Program-made: the position numbers and the translations under genes
In this document: positions 55,881-64,000 of the stretch, one piece after another
Position numbering within the stretch: position 1 is the first letter of the stretch
How the letters are laid out: each line of letters opens with the position of its first letter
Source: Paludisphaera soli
GTDB taxonomy: Bacteria; Planctomycetota; Planctomycetia; Isosphaerales; Isosphaeraceae
Direction: 5' to 3'
Length of the DNA: 64,000 bases
Assembly (NCBI RefSeq): GCF_011064595.1
Contig: NZ_JAALJI010000005.1
Span: forward strand, 186,001 to 250,000
The notes under the pieces: model-generated
Database searches by the model: none
Told to the model about the DNA's origin: nothing
The model's input: the letters and a program-made list of their open reading frames with translations, nothing else

Positions 55881-58502
55881 TCAGGCGCCGTGGCGGTCGC
55901 GGAGGAGGGTGGCGGCGAGGGCCGTCCAGCCGGTCTGGTGGTTGGCGCCGCAGCCCCGGCCGGTGTCGCCGTGGAAGAACTCGTAGAAGAGGACGAGGTC
56001 CTTCCAGTTCGGGTCCTGGGCGTAGCGGGGGTCGTCGCCGTGGCAGGGGCGGCGGCCGTCCTCGTCGGGGAGGAACAGCCGGGTGAGGCGGCGGGCGATC
56101 TCGTCGGCGGCCTCGGTCAGCGTGACCCAATTCCCCGAGCCGGTCGGGCACTCGACCTGGCAGGCGTCGCCGTAGAAGGCGCCGTAGCGCTCCAGCGACT
56201 CGACCAGCAGGAAGTTCAGCGGGAACCAGACCGGCCCTCGCCAGTTGGAGTTGCCGCCGAAGAGGCCGCTGTCGGCCTCGGCCGGGACGTATTCGACGCG
56301 GTGTTCGGCCTCGCCGACCCGGATCACGAACGGCTTCTCGGCGTGGACCCGCGAGAGCGACCGCACGCCGTAATCCGACAGGAACTCCCCTTCGTCCAGG
56401 ACGTACTTCATCAGCCGCAGGAGCCGGTCCTTCGAGGGGATCGAGAGCAGGTAGTGGTCGTCCCCCGGGTCGGGCCGCGAGCCGGGAAGCTCCAGGTGGG
56501 CGGAGGCCCGGGGCATGTTCTTCGCGACCCACTCCACCCGGCGACGGAAGTTCGGCAGGGCGTCGAGCGTCTCGCGCGAGAGCAGGCCGACGGCGAACAG
56601 CGGGATCAGGCCGACCATCGACCGGACGTGCAGCGGCGTCATCTTGCCGTCGAGGTGGAGGTGGTCGTAGTAGAACCCCTCGGCCTCGTCCCAGAGGCCC
56701 GTGCCGTCGATCGTGTTGATGGCCGAGGTGATCGCCAGGTAGTGCTCGAAGAACTTGCTGGCCATGTCCTCATACGCCGGGTCGTCCCTGGCCAGTTCCA
56801 GGGCCATCTCCAGCATCTCGACGCAGAAGAAGGCCATCCAGGCGGTGCCGTCGGCCTGCTCCAGGTGGCCGCCGGTGGGCAGGGGGCTGGAGCGGTCGAA
56901 GACGCCGATGTTGTCCAGGCCCAGGAAGCCGCCGGCGAACAGGTGGCGGCCGGTGAAGTCCTTGCGGTTGACCCACCAGGTGAAGTTGAGCGCCAGCTTC
57001 TGGAAGACGCGGGCGAGGAACGCCTTGTCGGTCCGCCCCGATCGCTCATACACCCGGCGGCACGCCCAGGCGTGGACCGGCGGGTTCACGTCGGCGAAGT
57101 TGAACTCGTAGGCCGGGAGCTGGCCGTTGGGGTGCATGTACCACTCGCGGAGGAACCGCAGGAGCTGGTCCTTGGCGAAGCCTGGGTCGAGGTCGCCGTG
57201 GGAGATCATGTGGAACGCCGTGTCCCAGACGGCGAACCAGGGGAACTCCCAGACGTCGGGCATCGAGAGGATGTCGCGCGCGTGCAGGTGGCCCCAATCC
57301 TGGTTGGGGTGCGTCCGGTGCGCGGGGGGCGCCGGCTGGGCGGGGTCGCCCGCCACCCAGTCCGGGACGTGGTAGTAGAAGAACTGCTGGTTCCAGATCA
57401 GCCCCGCGTTCGCCTGCCGCATCACCGCGGCGCGTCCCGCATCCAGGCCGGGGCCGAGGTCGGCGTGGAAGGCGTCGGCCTCGGCCCGGCGGGCGTCGAA
57501 CACCGCGTCGATGCCGTCGCCGAACGGCTCGCCGGGCGCGTCGGCCGGCCGGAGCCGCAGGCGGATGGTCTCGCTCGCGCCGGGGGAGAGTTCCAGGCGG
57601 TGGACTGTCGCGGCCTTGGTGCCCGCGCCGTCGGGGTTCACGGCCTCGGCGCGGCCCTCGATCACATAGGCGTGGAACGCGTCCTTGACGTACGGCGTGC
57701 GGTTCGCGCCGCCGAAGAGGCGTTCGAAGTTGGTCTCGTTCTCGGTGAAGAGCCACTCGTCCGGGCCCCGGTCGTCGAGCCGGTAGCGGCCGAGCGTGGC
57801 GTGCTCGGCGACGACGCCGTCGCCGTCGCGACGGATCGAGGGGACGCCCCACTCGTGCTCGTAGCCGCCCCCCCAGGACCAGGTGTTGCGGAACCAGAGC
57901 GTCGGCAGGACGACGAGCGGGGCCGGGTCGGGCCCCCGGTTGGAGACGGTGATCCGGATGAGGACGTCGTCGGCCGCGGCCTTGGCGTACTCGACCTGCA
58001 CGTCGAAGTAGCGGCCCTCGTCGAAGATCCCGGTGTCGGCCAGCTCGTACTCGGGGTCGAGGAACCCGCGCCGGCCGTTCTCGGCGACGAGTTCGTCGTA
58101 AGGGAAGGGGGCCTGCGGGTACTTGTACAGGGCCTTGAGGTACGAGCCGGTGGGGACGGCGTCGAGGAAGTAGTACAGCTCCTTCACGTCCTCGCCGTGG
58201 TTCCCCTGGGGGTTGGCCAGGCCGAACAGCCGCTCCTTGAGGATCGGGTCCTTGCCGTTCCAGAGGGCGACCGCGAAGGCCAGGCGACACTCGCGGTCGG
58301 CCAGGCCGAGGAGGCCGTCCTCGCCCCAGCGGTAGGCGCGGCCGCGGGCGTGGTCGTGGGGGAAGCTGGTCCAGTTGTTCCCGTCGGCCGAGTAGTCCTC
58401 GCGGACCGTGCTCCACTGCCGCTCCGAGAGGTACGGCCCCCAGAGCTTCCACGGTCCGGCCGTCCCGTCGTCCTCGGCGAGCCTGGCGCGTTCGGCGCTC
58501 AT
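55881..58502 (-). CDS. GH63-like glucosidase (MGH1-type)
   Basis: A protein of 873 residues. The N-terminal beta-sandwich half has WGPYLSERQWSTVREDYSAD, then ALWNGKDPILKERLFGLANP. The C-terminal (alpha/alpha)6-barrel half contains IWNQQFFYYHVPDW, FPWFAVWDTAFHMISHGDLD, LPAYEFNFADVNPPVHAWA, GGFLGLDNIGVFDRS and GNSNWRGPVWFPLNFLLVE. These match the bacterial GH63 glucosidases and MGH1 relatives that hydrolyse alpha-glucosides such as glucosylglycerate or mannosylglycerate. It is probably cytoplasmic, with no signal peptide. The start at 58502 was chosen because homology-like sequence begins there; the frame is open upstream. Confidence 0.88.
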   Translation of the reverse strand: MSAERARLAEDDGTAGPWKLWGPYLSERQWSTVREDYSADGNNWTSFPHDHARGRAYRWGEDGLLGLADRECRLAFAVALWNGKDPILKERLFGLANPQGNHGEDVKELYYFLDAVPTGSYLKALYKYPQAPFPYDELVAENGRRGFLDPEYELADTGIFDEGRYFDVQVEYAKAAADDVLIRITVSNRGPDPAPLVVLPTLWFRNTWSWGGGYEHEWGVPSIRRDGDGVVAEHATLGRYRLDDRGPDEWLFTENETNFERLFGGANRTPYVKDAFHAYVIEGRAEAVNPDGAGTKAATVHRLELSPGASETIRLRLRPADAPGEPFGDGIDAVFDARRAEADAFHADLGPGLDAGRAAVMRQANAGLIWNQQFFYYHVPDWVAGDPAQPAPPAHRTHPNQDWGHLHARDILSMPDVWEFPWFAVWDTAFHMISHGDLDPGFAKDQLLRFLREWYMHPNGQLPAYEFNFADVNPPVHAWACRRVYERSGRTDKAFLARVFQKLALNFTWWVNRKDFTGRHLFAGGFLGLDNIGVFDRSSPLPTGGHLEQADGTAWMAFFCVEMLEMALELARDDPAYEDMASKFFEHYLAITSAINTIDGTGLWDEAEGFYYDHLHLDGKMTPLHVRSMVGLIPLFAVGLLSRETLDALPNFRRRVEWVAKNMPRASAHLELPGSRPDPGDDHYLLSIPSKDRLLRLMKYVLDEGEFLSDYGVRSLSRVHAEKPFVIRVGEAEHRVEYVPAEADSGLFGGNSNWRGPVWFPLNFLLVESLERYGAFYGDACQVECPTGSGNWVTLTEAADEIARRLTRLFLPDEDGRRPCHGDDPRYAQDPNWKDLVLFYEFFHGDTGRGCGANHQTGWTALAATLLRDRHGA

Positions 58503-58656
58503 CGTCGGTCGTCCCCCCTCGGCGTCGCCGGCCGGCCTCGCCCTCGACGGTCGTCGTCGGGGCGGGCGGGCGGCCCGGTCGATCGAGCCTGGTGGCTCAC
58601 ACCCAAATTGACGGACTAGGCGTGCGGCCTCGTGGACGCTTCCAGTGAGCCATTCG

Positions 58657-58899
58657 CTACACGTCCGGGTCGGCAAGGACCTCCGCCCGTGCTCGCTCGA
58701 TCAGCAAACGCCATGCTGGGTCGAACAATTCCGGCAATTGCTGCTCGACCATGCCGCACAGTTCGTAGAGCAGTTGGGTCTCGGCCTCGTGCACCACGCT
58801 GAGGCGTGCCTTGTCCCTGTACCGCATCAAGAAATCGACGAAGACGACGGCTTCAAACCTCGTCAAGCCCACGACAACTGACGGCGAATTCATGTCCAT
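58657..58899 (-). CDS. Small hypothetical protein
   Basis: A protein of 80 residues from MDMNSPSVVVGLTRFEAVVF; a second ATG lies two codons later. It is helical, acidic to neutral, and lacks a signal (VHEAETQLLYELCGMVEQQL; PAWRLLIERARAEVLADPDV). Codon use is less G+C-rich than in its neighbours. It lies between the glucosidase gene and the left 90-bp repeat, which is 38 bp before its start and probably overlaps its promoter. Family not recognised. Confidence 0.55.
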   Translation of the reverse strand: MDMNSPSVVVGLTRFEAVVFVDFLMRYRDKARLSVVHEAETQLLYELCGMVEQQLPELFDPAWRLLIERARAEVLADPDV

Positions 58900-58936
58900 C
58901 GTCCTATCCGTCAAATCGAGCGTGTCGAACTCCTGG

Positions 58937-59026
58937 TGGGCCGTCGCGGCTGAATCTCCGGGTCTTCGGGCGTGGTTCCTGGAGATTCGGACCGGCCTGG
59001 TCTCTCGCTCCGTGGCAACGAAACGC
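58937..59026 (+). repeat. 90-bp inverted repeat, left copy
   Basis: This segment matches the reverse complement of 60461-60550 at 87 of 90 positions. It begins TGGGCCGTCGCGGCTGAATC. Inside is a smaller dyad GAATCTCC (58952-58959) / GGAGATTC (58981-58988). The two copies enclose one complete gene. Confidence 0.85.
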
Positions 59027-59039
59027 GAGGACCGGCCGA

Positions 59040-60269
59040 TCACGGGCCGGCTCCCAGACGTGCTCGGATGGCGTCGCGAGCCCGAGCGAACGCGTCCCTC
59101 TCTCGGGGGGGATACGCCGTGTCGGCGGCCAGGGACTCCATAAGCCGGAGAGTCGCGCGATCTCCGCATCGCGCCAGACGCTCGCAGAGCGAGCTCACCA
59201 GTGCCCCGCGCTGGACCTCTTCGAGCCGCTCGGCGCTCATCCCGTCGATCGGGCCGCCCTCGGCCGGAGGCTTGGGCGGGACGATGAGGCGTTCGACCGG
59301 GGCCAGGGCCTCCCGCGTCCCGATGGACAGGAGGGCGTCCATGGCGTCTCCCCAGGACCTTCGGGCGGTCTCGACGAACATCGTGAGCTCGGGGACCACC
59401 GCGGTCTCACGCTGGATACCCGCGATCATGAGAAGCAGTCGCAGTTCATAGAGGTCGATGGTCGAAGCACCGAGCCGGTCCTTGAGGAAGGCCGGGGTGA
59501 ACCGAGTTGCGGCGCAGGCCTTCCCAGCCTGGTGCCATAGCTCGGAATTCACGCTATGCATGTCCGGCATCAATCGGATCGCACGCCAGACGGTGAGGTC
59601 CTGGGCCGCCCAGGCGCGGCGTTCCTCGTCGGGCCGCGCCAGGCGTTGGCGGAGGGCGACGAGATCGCGCGTCGCTTCCTCTCGGAGTCTCAAAGCGGAT
59701 TCCGGGAGGCGGGCCAGGTCGGCCTCCAGGAGGGAGGCGTGATGGGCGTCGCCGAAGAAACGGAAGAGGGCGGCGGCGGCGGCGAGGGCCTTGGGTTGGG
59801 CGTCGAGGCGAGCCAGGGCCTCTTCGGCCGATGCGAGGGCCGTCGGGGCCGGAGCGTACGTGAGGGCCATCAGGACGTGCGCGTCGCTGAAGCCCGAATC
59901 GCGGAGGCAGCCGGCCAGCTCGGCCGCGGCGTTCGGCTCGTCGGCGAGGACGGCCAAGGTCAGCAGCGCGAGGAGGGCGGAATCGATGTCCGGGCCTTTG
60001 GTTCTGGACCGGAGGAACCCGGCCGCGGCCGGCTCATAGGCCTTGGCGAGGGCGTCGGCCTCCGACCGATAGCCGTCGAGGCCGACGCGATCCTTGAAGT
60101 CCGCCATCCCTATGCCGACCGCAGGGCGCCTCAGGCGGGCGACCGCCGCCTCGAAGCTCTCGGCGAACGTGGAGAAGCCGGCCCCGGCGACTGCGAGGGC
60201 CGTCGCGAGGATCACGAGGAGTCGCGGGCCACCCGTCGACTCCCCCGCGGTGAAATCGCCTCGGGGCAT
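59040..60269 (-). CDS. Hypothetical membrane-anchored helical protein, enclosed by inverted repeats
   Basis: A protein of 409 residues from ATG 60269, which has GGAGGAG just upstream. One hydrophobic segment (RLLVILATALAVAGAGF, ~17-33) anchors the protein, then a mostly helical Ala/Leu/Arg-rich body with TPR-like or HEAT-like texture (DIDSALLALLTLAVLADEPN; ALASAEEALARLDAQPKALA; DATLRLM-type helices towards the end). No catalytic motif is apparent. It is the only gene between the two 90-bp repeats and has no recognisable transposase features. Function unknown. Confidence 0.7.
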   Translation of the reverse strand: MPRGDFTAGESTGGPRLLVILATALAVAGAGFSTFAESFEAAVARLRRPAVGIGMADFKDRVGLDGYRSEADALAKAYEPAAAGFLRSRTKGPDIDSALLALLTLAVLADEPNAAAELAGCLRDSGFSDAHVLMALTYAPAPTALASAEEALARLDAQPKALAAAAALFRFFGDAHHASLLEADLARLPESALRLREEATRDLVALRQRLARPDEERRAWAAQDLTVWRAIRLMPDMHSVNSELWHQAGKACAATRFTPAFLKDRLGASTIDLYELRLLLMIAGIQRETAVVPELTMFVETARRSWGDAMDALLSIGTREALAPVERLIVPPKPPAEGGPIDGMSAERLEEVQRGALVSSLCERLARCGDRATLRLMESLAADTAYPPRERDAFARARDAIRARLGAGP

Positions 60270-60460
60270 GACTCCTCCTCCCACCAGTGATACGACGGGG
60301 TTGCAGGGATCACGCTGGTCGCGCAGCGGATCGATCCGTTGCCGTTATGGTCGAAGCGGTCGTCGGCGGTCAAAACCTTCGTGCAATCGGCTTGGCATCG
60401 TATGACGGGCGTGATCCCCGAAGCTATCGCTCAACCCTCCACCTTTCGTGTCGTTCACCG

Positions 60461-60550
60461 GCGGTTCGTTGCCACGGGGCGAGAGACCAGGCCGGTCCGA
60501 ATCTCCAGGAACCACGCCCGAAGACCCGGAGAATCAGCCGCGACGGCCCA
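60461..60550 (-). repeat. 90-bp inverted repeat, right copy
   Basis: Reverse-complement partner of 58937-59026, 87 of 90 identical. It ends 18 bp from the stop of the MFS transporter gene. Between it and the gene start at 60269 are ~190 bp holding no further gene. Confidence 0.85.
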
Positions 60551-60568
60551 CTCGCACGTCCGGCCGGG

Positions 60569-62080
60569 TCACGCCTCGGCCGCGCGCGCCGGGACGGATT
60601 CGCGGTCGGATTCGGCCTCGGGCTTCGGCCGGCCCCCCACGCCCAGGCCGGCGATGATCGACGCGCCGATCACCATGAAGCCGGAGAGGATCCAGAGCGA
60701 TCGGTCGTACGAGTCGGTGTTCTCCTTCAGGACGCCGACCAGGGTGGGGCCGATCCAGCCGCCGAGGTTGGCCACCGAGTTGATGAAGCCGATGCTCGCC
60801 GCCGCGGCCGACTCGGTCAGGAACATCCCCGGCAGGGTCCAGAACGCGGGGAGATAGGCCTTGAAGCCGATCAGGGCCACGGTGAACCCCAGCACGGTCA
60901 GGCCCAGGCTCAGGGTCGACAGGTCGCCGTGCGTCAGCGGGATCAGGGCCATCGCCGCCGCCCCCAGGAGGATCGGCAGGCAGGCGTGCCAGCGCCGCTC
61001 GTTGGTCCGGTCGGAGTTCCAGCCGACGAAGATCTGGCCGACGAGCGAGCCGATCGGCGGGATCATCAGCAGGTAGGCCACCGTGTTCACGTCCAGCTTG
61101 TACCAGTCCTTGAGGATGGACGGCATCTGCATCTCCACCGCGTAGTTGCCGCAGGTGCAGAGGAAGAAGGCCAGCGCCAGCAGCAGGACCTTCGGGTGCG
61201 CCAGGGCCTGGGCGATGGTGAAGTGCCCCGTCGCCGCGTGACGACGCTTCTCGTCGTCCAGCTCGGCCTGGAGCGCCTCGCGTTCCTCCGGGGTCAGCCA
61301 GGTCGCGTGCGCCGGGCGGTCGGTCAGGTAGGCCAGCACCACGAAGCTGAGGACGACGGCCGGGATCCCCCAGAGGATGAACACCCACTGCCAGCCGGCC
61401 AGGCCCCACGGCCCGCCGGGGAACTTCAGCATCGCGTTCGAGATCGGCGGGGCCAGGATCTGCGAGATCGGCGCGGCGATGAAGAACGTCGCCAGCGCCC
61501 GCGAGCGGTCGCGGCGCGGGAACCAGTGCGAGAGGTACACGATCACCCCCGGGAAGAACCCGGCCTCGGCCAGCCCCAGCAGGAACCGCACGCCCCAGAA
61601 CTGGGCCACGAACGCCGAGCCCTCCCCCCGCAGCGACTCCACGTACGAGCCCGGCCCGCCGCCCGAGACCGCCTCCAGCCCCCGGGCCATCGCCCCCGTC
61701 AGGCTCTCCATCGCCGCCGTCACCACCGGCACCCGGCAGTGCACGAACGCCGTCAGCGAGGCCACCAGCCCCCAGGTGAACATGATCCGGAAGATCCACT
61801 TGCGGGCGCTCCAGCGCTCCACCAGGACCGAGCCGGGGATCTCCAGGAGCAGGTAGCCGACGAAGAAGACCCCCATCCCGAAGCCGAAGACCGACTCCGT
61901 GAACCCCAGGTGGCCCAGGTCCTTCTCCATCTCCAGCTTCGCGAAGCCGACGTTGGTCCGGTCCACGTAGGCCACGACGTAGCAGATGAACAACAGCGGC
62001 AGGAGCCGCCGGTACGCCTTGCCCCGGGCTCGGTCCAGGGCGCTCGGGGCGGCGGGGGCGGGTGAGGAATCAGACGGCAT
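60569..62080 (-). CDS. MFS transporter, anion:cation symporter (ACS) type
   Basis: A protein of 503 residues with about twelve membrane helices. The N-terminus RRLLPLLFICYVVAYVDRTN plus VGFAKLEMEKDLG, and FGFGMGVFFVGYLLLEIPGS, are the ACS-family hallmarks; LVERWSARKWIFRIM is the loop 2-3 motif, and FFPGVIVYLSHWFPRRDRSR follows. A ~35-residue extra loop near ~110-145 (SGGGPGSYVESLRGEG) is unusual. Relatives take up organic acids such as tartrate, phthalate, galactarate or glucarate. Substrate cannot be told. Confidence 0.9.
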   Translation of the reverse strand: MPSDSSPAPAAPSALDRARGKAYRRLLPLLFICYVVAYVDRTNVGFAKLEMEKDLGHLGFTESVFGFGMGVFFVGYLLLEIPGSVLVERWSARKWIFRIMFTWGLVASLTAFVHCRVPVVTAAMESLTGAMARGLEAVSGGGPGSYVESLRGEGSAFVAQFWGVRFLLGLAEAGFFPGVIVYLSHWFPRRDRSRALATFFIAAPISQILAPPISNAMLKFPGGPWGLAGWQWVFILWGIPAVVLSFVVLAYLTDRPAHATWLTPEEREALQAELDDEKRRHAATGHFTIAQALAHPKVLLLALAFFLCTCGNYAVEMQMPSILKDWYKLDVNTVAYLLMIPPIGSLVGQIFVGWNSDRTNERRWHACLPILLGAAAMALIPLTHGDLSTLSLGLTVLGFTVALIGFKAYLPAFWTLPGMFLTESAAAASIGFINSVANLGGWIGPTLVGVLKENTDSYDRSLWILSGFMVIGASIIAGLGVGGRPKPEAESDRESVPARAAEA

Positions 62081-62264
62081 GGGCGCCCTCGGTCATCGAA
62101 CGGTGGAGAGAAGGGTTCGCGGCGCGCGACGACCGATCAGTCTAAATCATCCGCGGCCCCCGCCCCACTCCCCAGCGGGGAATGCCCGCCGACGCGCGGC
62201 GCGCCGATTGCTACCCAGGCTCGGAGGAACGTCCGCGCAACGAGACTCCAGTCGGGAAGATCCC

Positions 62265-62780
62265 ATGAACTCCATCGACAAGAATCAGCCGGAGAAGAAC
62301 CACGAGGACCTCCAGGGCCCGGCGGCCGTCGCCAAGATCCGGGAGCTGGTCGACAGGGCCGAGACCTGCTTCTTCCGCACCGAAGGCGCGCGGCCGATGA
62401 ACGTCCGCAGGGTCGACGACCGGGGGAGCCTCTGGTTCCTGGCCGCCAACGACACCCACTGGGTCCAGGAGCTGGGCGCGGGGGGGCCGGTGGAGCTGTT
62501 CTTCCAGGGCTCCCCGCATTCCGGCTTCCTGCACCTCGAAGGCCGCGCCTCGCTCTCGCGCGACAAGGCGAAGATCAAGGAGCTGTGGGAGCCCACCCTC
62601 AACACCTGGTTCACCGAGGGCCAGGACGACCCCCGGATCGCCGTCATCGAGGTCGCCCCGACCGGCGGCCACTACTGGGACCACAAGCACGGCGGCCTCG
62701 TCGCCGGCGTCAAGATGCTCATCGGCGCCGCCGTCGGCGTCACCCTGGACGACTCGATCCAGGGCGAGTTGAAGGTCTGA
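62265..62780 (+). CDS. Pyridoxamine 5'-phosphate oxidase-fold protein (general stress protein 26-like)
   Basis: A protein of 171 residues. It shows the split-barrel flavin-binding pattern of general stress FMN proteins: KIRELVDRAETCFFRTEGAR, PMNVRRVDDRGSLWFLAAND, ELFFQGSPHSGFLHLEGRAS, and a C-terminal KELWEPTLNTWFTEGQDDPR with IAVIEVAPTGGHYWDHKHGG. Such proteins bind FMN or FAD and probably act in redox stress rather than vitamin B6 synthesis. It is divergently transcribed from the MFS gene across 184 bp. Confidence 0.9.
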   Translation: MNSIDKNQPEKNHEDLQGPAAVAKIRELVDRAETCFFRTEGARPMNVRRVDDRGSLWFLAANDTHWVQELGAGGPVELFFQGSPHSGFLHLEGRASLSRDKAKIKELWEPTLNTWFTEGQDDPRIAVIEVAPTGGHYWDHKHGGLVAGVKMLIGAAVGVTLDDSIQGELKV

Positions 62781-62840
62781 GCCGATTTCGCGATCGGCCC
62801 GCCTCGCGCGGGAGGGCCGATCGCGCGAGGCGGGCCGTCC

Positions 62841-63968
62841 TCAGGGCTGGGCCGGGGGCGGCGCGGGGGTCGCGTGCGGGCTGGGCTGGGGGCCGAAGTG
62901 GCCGTAGTCCATGCCCGAGAAGAACGACTTCGCCTGCGAAGGGTCGGGCCGGCCGGCCTGGGGGCCGTAGGGGTTGGAGGCCGGGGCCTGGAGCTGGTCG
63001 CGCAGGGCGGTCAGCATGGGGTACAGCTGCTGGTAGGCGGCCTGCTGGTCGGGCGTCTCGGCCACGCCGAAGCGCAGGTTGAAGCTGTTCATGAAGGCCA
63101 GCAGGCGGCCGAGAGTCGTGCTGGGGTATTTCTCCAGGCCCTTCAGGAACTGGGCGGTGGAGGGGGCCTTGAGCATCTTCGTGAGGCCGTAGAGGGCCTT
63201 CAGGTAGGCGTCGGCCTCGTCCCGATCCTTCGCGCCGGCGGGGAGCGCGGCGTCGACCTTGGCGTGGAGGGCCTCGATCTTCGCGCGGCACTCCGCGAGC
63301 GTCTCGGGCGAGACGCCGTCGGCGCCGTCCGATTCCTTGCGGGCCTTCGCGACCGTCGCGCGGAGCGCGTCGCGCTCGGGCTTGAAGGCCGGGTTCGTCA
63401 GCAGGGCGTCGGGGACGCCGTTGGCGCTCAGGTCGTCCAGGCTGGTGGCGATCATGTTCGCCGCGTAGCGGAACACGATGTTTTTCACGAGCTCGCTCTC
63501 CACGGGCTGCGGGGCGCCCTGGACGGCCTGGTAGGGGACCTGGGGGTTCGAAAGGTCGTCGAGGACCGCGTTCAGCGCGTCGCCCGTCTGGACGTCGTGC
63601 TGCGAGGGGTTGTCGTGGATCCGCCGGTAGGTCGTCTCGCCCGAGGCGGACGCCTCCTTCTGGTTCGCCTCGGAGCGGGCATAGTACGTCTTGGCGTTGT
63701 TCTTGTTCACTTCATACAGGTACTGATTGACCTGCATGGCGGTGTCCGCGTTGATCGAGCGGGCCTCCGCCGTCTGCTCGTTGTAGGCCCCGGCGCCGGC
63801 GGCGTAGACCCCCATCCCGCGAGCCTGGCTGCCGGCGACCGTGCTGCCCCCGCCCCAGCCGCCCCAACCTCCGTACCCGGACGGATAGCGATACTGGGCC
63901 TGGGCCTGCGCCCCGAGAACGACGAACGCCGCGGCCAGAAGCGCGGCCCGACCGAGATGACCAAGCAT
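62841..63968 (-). CDS. Secreted protein of unknown function with Gly/Tyr/Trp-rich N-terminus
   Basis: A protein of 375 residues with a signal peptide (AALLAAAFVVLGAQAQAQ). A short GGWGGWGGGSTVAGSQ stretch follows, then a helical region rich in Asn and Gln (QVNQYLYEVNKNNAKTYYAR), a central segment (LDDLSNPQVPYQAVQGAPQP; VFRYAANMIATSLDDLSANG), a helical domain to ~320, and a Pro-rich tail (HATPAPPPAQP). No known domain is recognised. The ATG begins 32 bp before the window end, so its promoter is mostly outside. Confidence 0.75.
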   Translation of the reverse strand: MLGHLGRAALLAAAFVVLGAQAQAQYRYPSGYGGWGGWGGGSTVAGSQARGMGVYAAGAGAYNEQTAEARSINADTAMQVNQYLYEVNKNNAKTYYARSEANQKEASASGETTYRRIHDNPSQHDVQTGDALNAVLDDLSNPQVPYQAVQGAPQPVESELVKNIVFRYAANMIATSLDDLSANGVPDALLTNPAFKPERDALRATVAKARKESDGADGVSPETLAECRAKIEALHAKVDAALPAGAKDRDEADAYLKALYGLTKMLKAPSTAQFLKGLEKYPSTTLGRLLAFMNSFNLRFGVAETPDQQAAYQQLYPMLTALRDQLQAPASNPYGPQAGRPDPSQAKSFFSGMDYGHFGPQPSPHATPAPPPAQP

Positions 63969-64000
63969 GGGGAAGCTCCCTGTTGAGAAGGCGAGGGCCG

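Noticed and set aside
58592-58653. TGGCTCAC/GTGAGCCA inverted pair between glucosidase and small gene
   Set aside because: Eight-base arms far apart; could be chance, and no repeat copies were noticed.

Overview
The window looks like a chromosomal segment from a planctomycete, most likely of the family Isosphaeraceae. This rests on the very high G+C content, two DUF1559 proteins with pseudopilin N-termini plus one without, an ECF sigma factor carrying a large C-terminal extension, a surface protein with a planctomycete-type N-terminal sorting motif and dockerin-like repeat, a PEP-CTERM-like protein, and leucine-rich-repeat and LolA-like secreted domains. Almost all DNA is coding. High G+C keeps many antisense frames open; these shadows were left out.

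Layout. 0-5.6 kb: the end of a carboxypeptidase-regulatory-like repeat protein, then its longer paralogue (ECF sigma factor, membrane segment, repeats and thioredoxin in one chain), then a VapBC-like toxin-antitoxin pair followed by an orphan copy of a thioredoxin tail. 5.7-15.5 kb: a secreted LRR protein, a SWIM/SNF2 helicase, then gyrB, a DUF721 (DciA-like) gene and dnaN in one direction, and beyond dnaN an ~0.9 kb non-coding stretch with two perfect DnaA boxes and an A+T-rich patch, a good candidate for the replication origin although dnaA is not beside it. 15.5-20.6 kb: an HNH nuclease/ATPase pair resembling the Septu (PtuAB) anti-phage system, a DUF2235 hydrolase and rhamnulokinase. 20.8-29.0 kb: membrane proteins, an oxalate/formate-type MFS antiporter, a secreted dockerin-like protein, a secreted glycosidase-like protein and surE. 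29.2-35.3 kb: a double KaiC-domain ATPase overlapping a hybrid histidine kinase (possible sigma-54 promoter), a frameshifted gene remnant, an unknown gene, an HD phosphohydrolase and a polysaccharide deacetylase. 35.3-43.8 kb: metallophosphoesterase, LarE, a zinc-ribbon protein, a BlaI repressor with a striking palindromic operator followed by an M56 (BlaR1-like) peptidase fused to other domains, a DUF1559 protein without a pilin signal, and L-serine dehydratase. 43.8-53.4 kb: two tandem copies of a DUF1559 pseudopilin/lipoprotein cassette, then a type I secretion operon (ABC transporter, HlyD, TolC-like). 53.5-64 kb: HdeD-like membrane protein, PEP-CTERM-like protein, GNAT acetyltransferase, GH63-like glucosidase, a small gene, an unknown gene enclosed by 90-bp inverted repeats, an ACS-type MFS transporter, a pyridoxamine-oxidase-fold protein and a secreted protein of unknown function.

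The most notable points are the sigma factor/thioredoxin fusion, the toxin-antitoxin pair interrupting thioredoxin sequence, the origin candidate flanked by a Septu-like system, the BlaI/M56 module with its operator, the duplicated pseudopilin/lipoprotein cassettes joined by a UUCG hairpin, and the gene enclosed by 90-bp inverted repeats. All functional statements come from reading sequence motifs without database searches.
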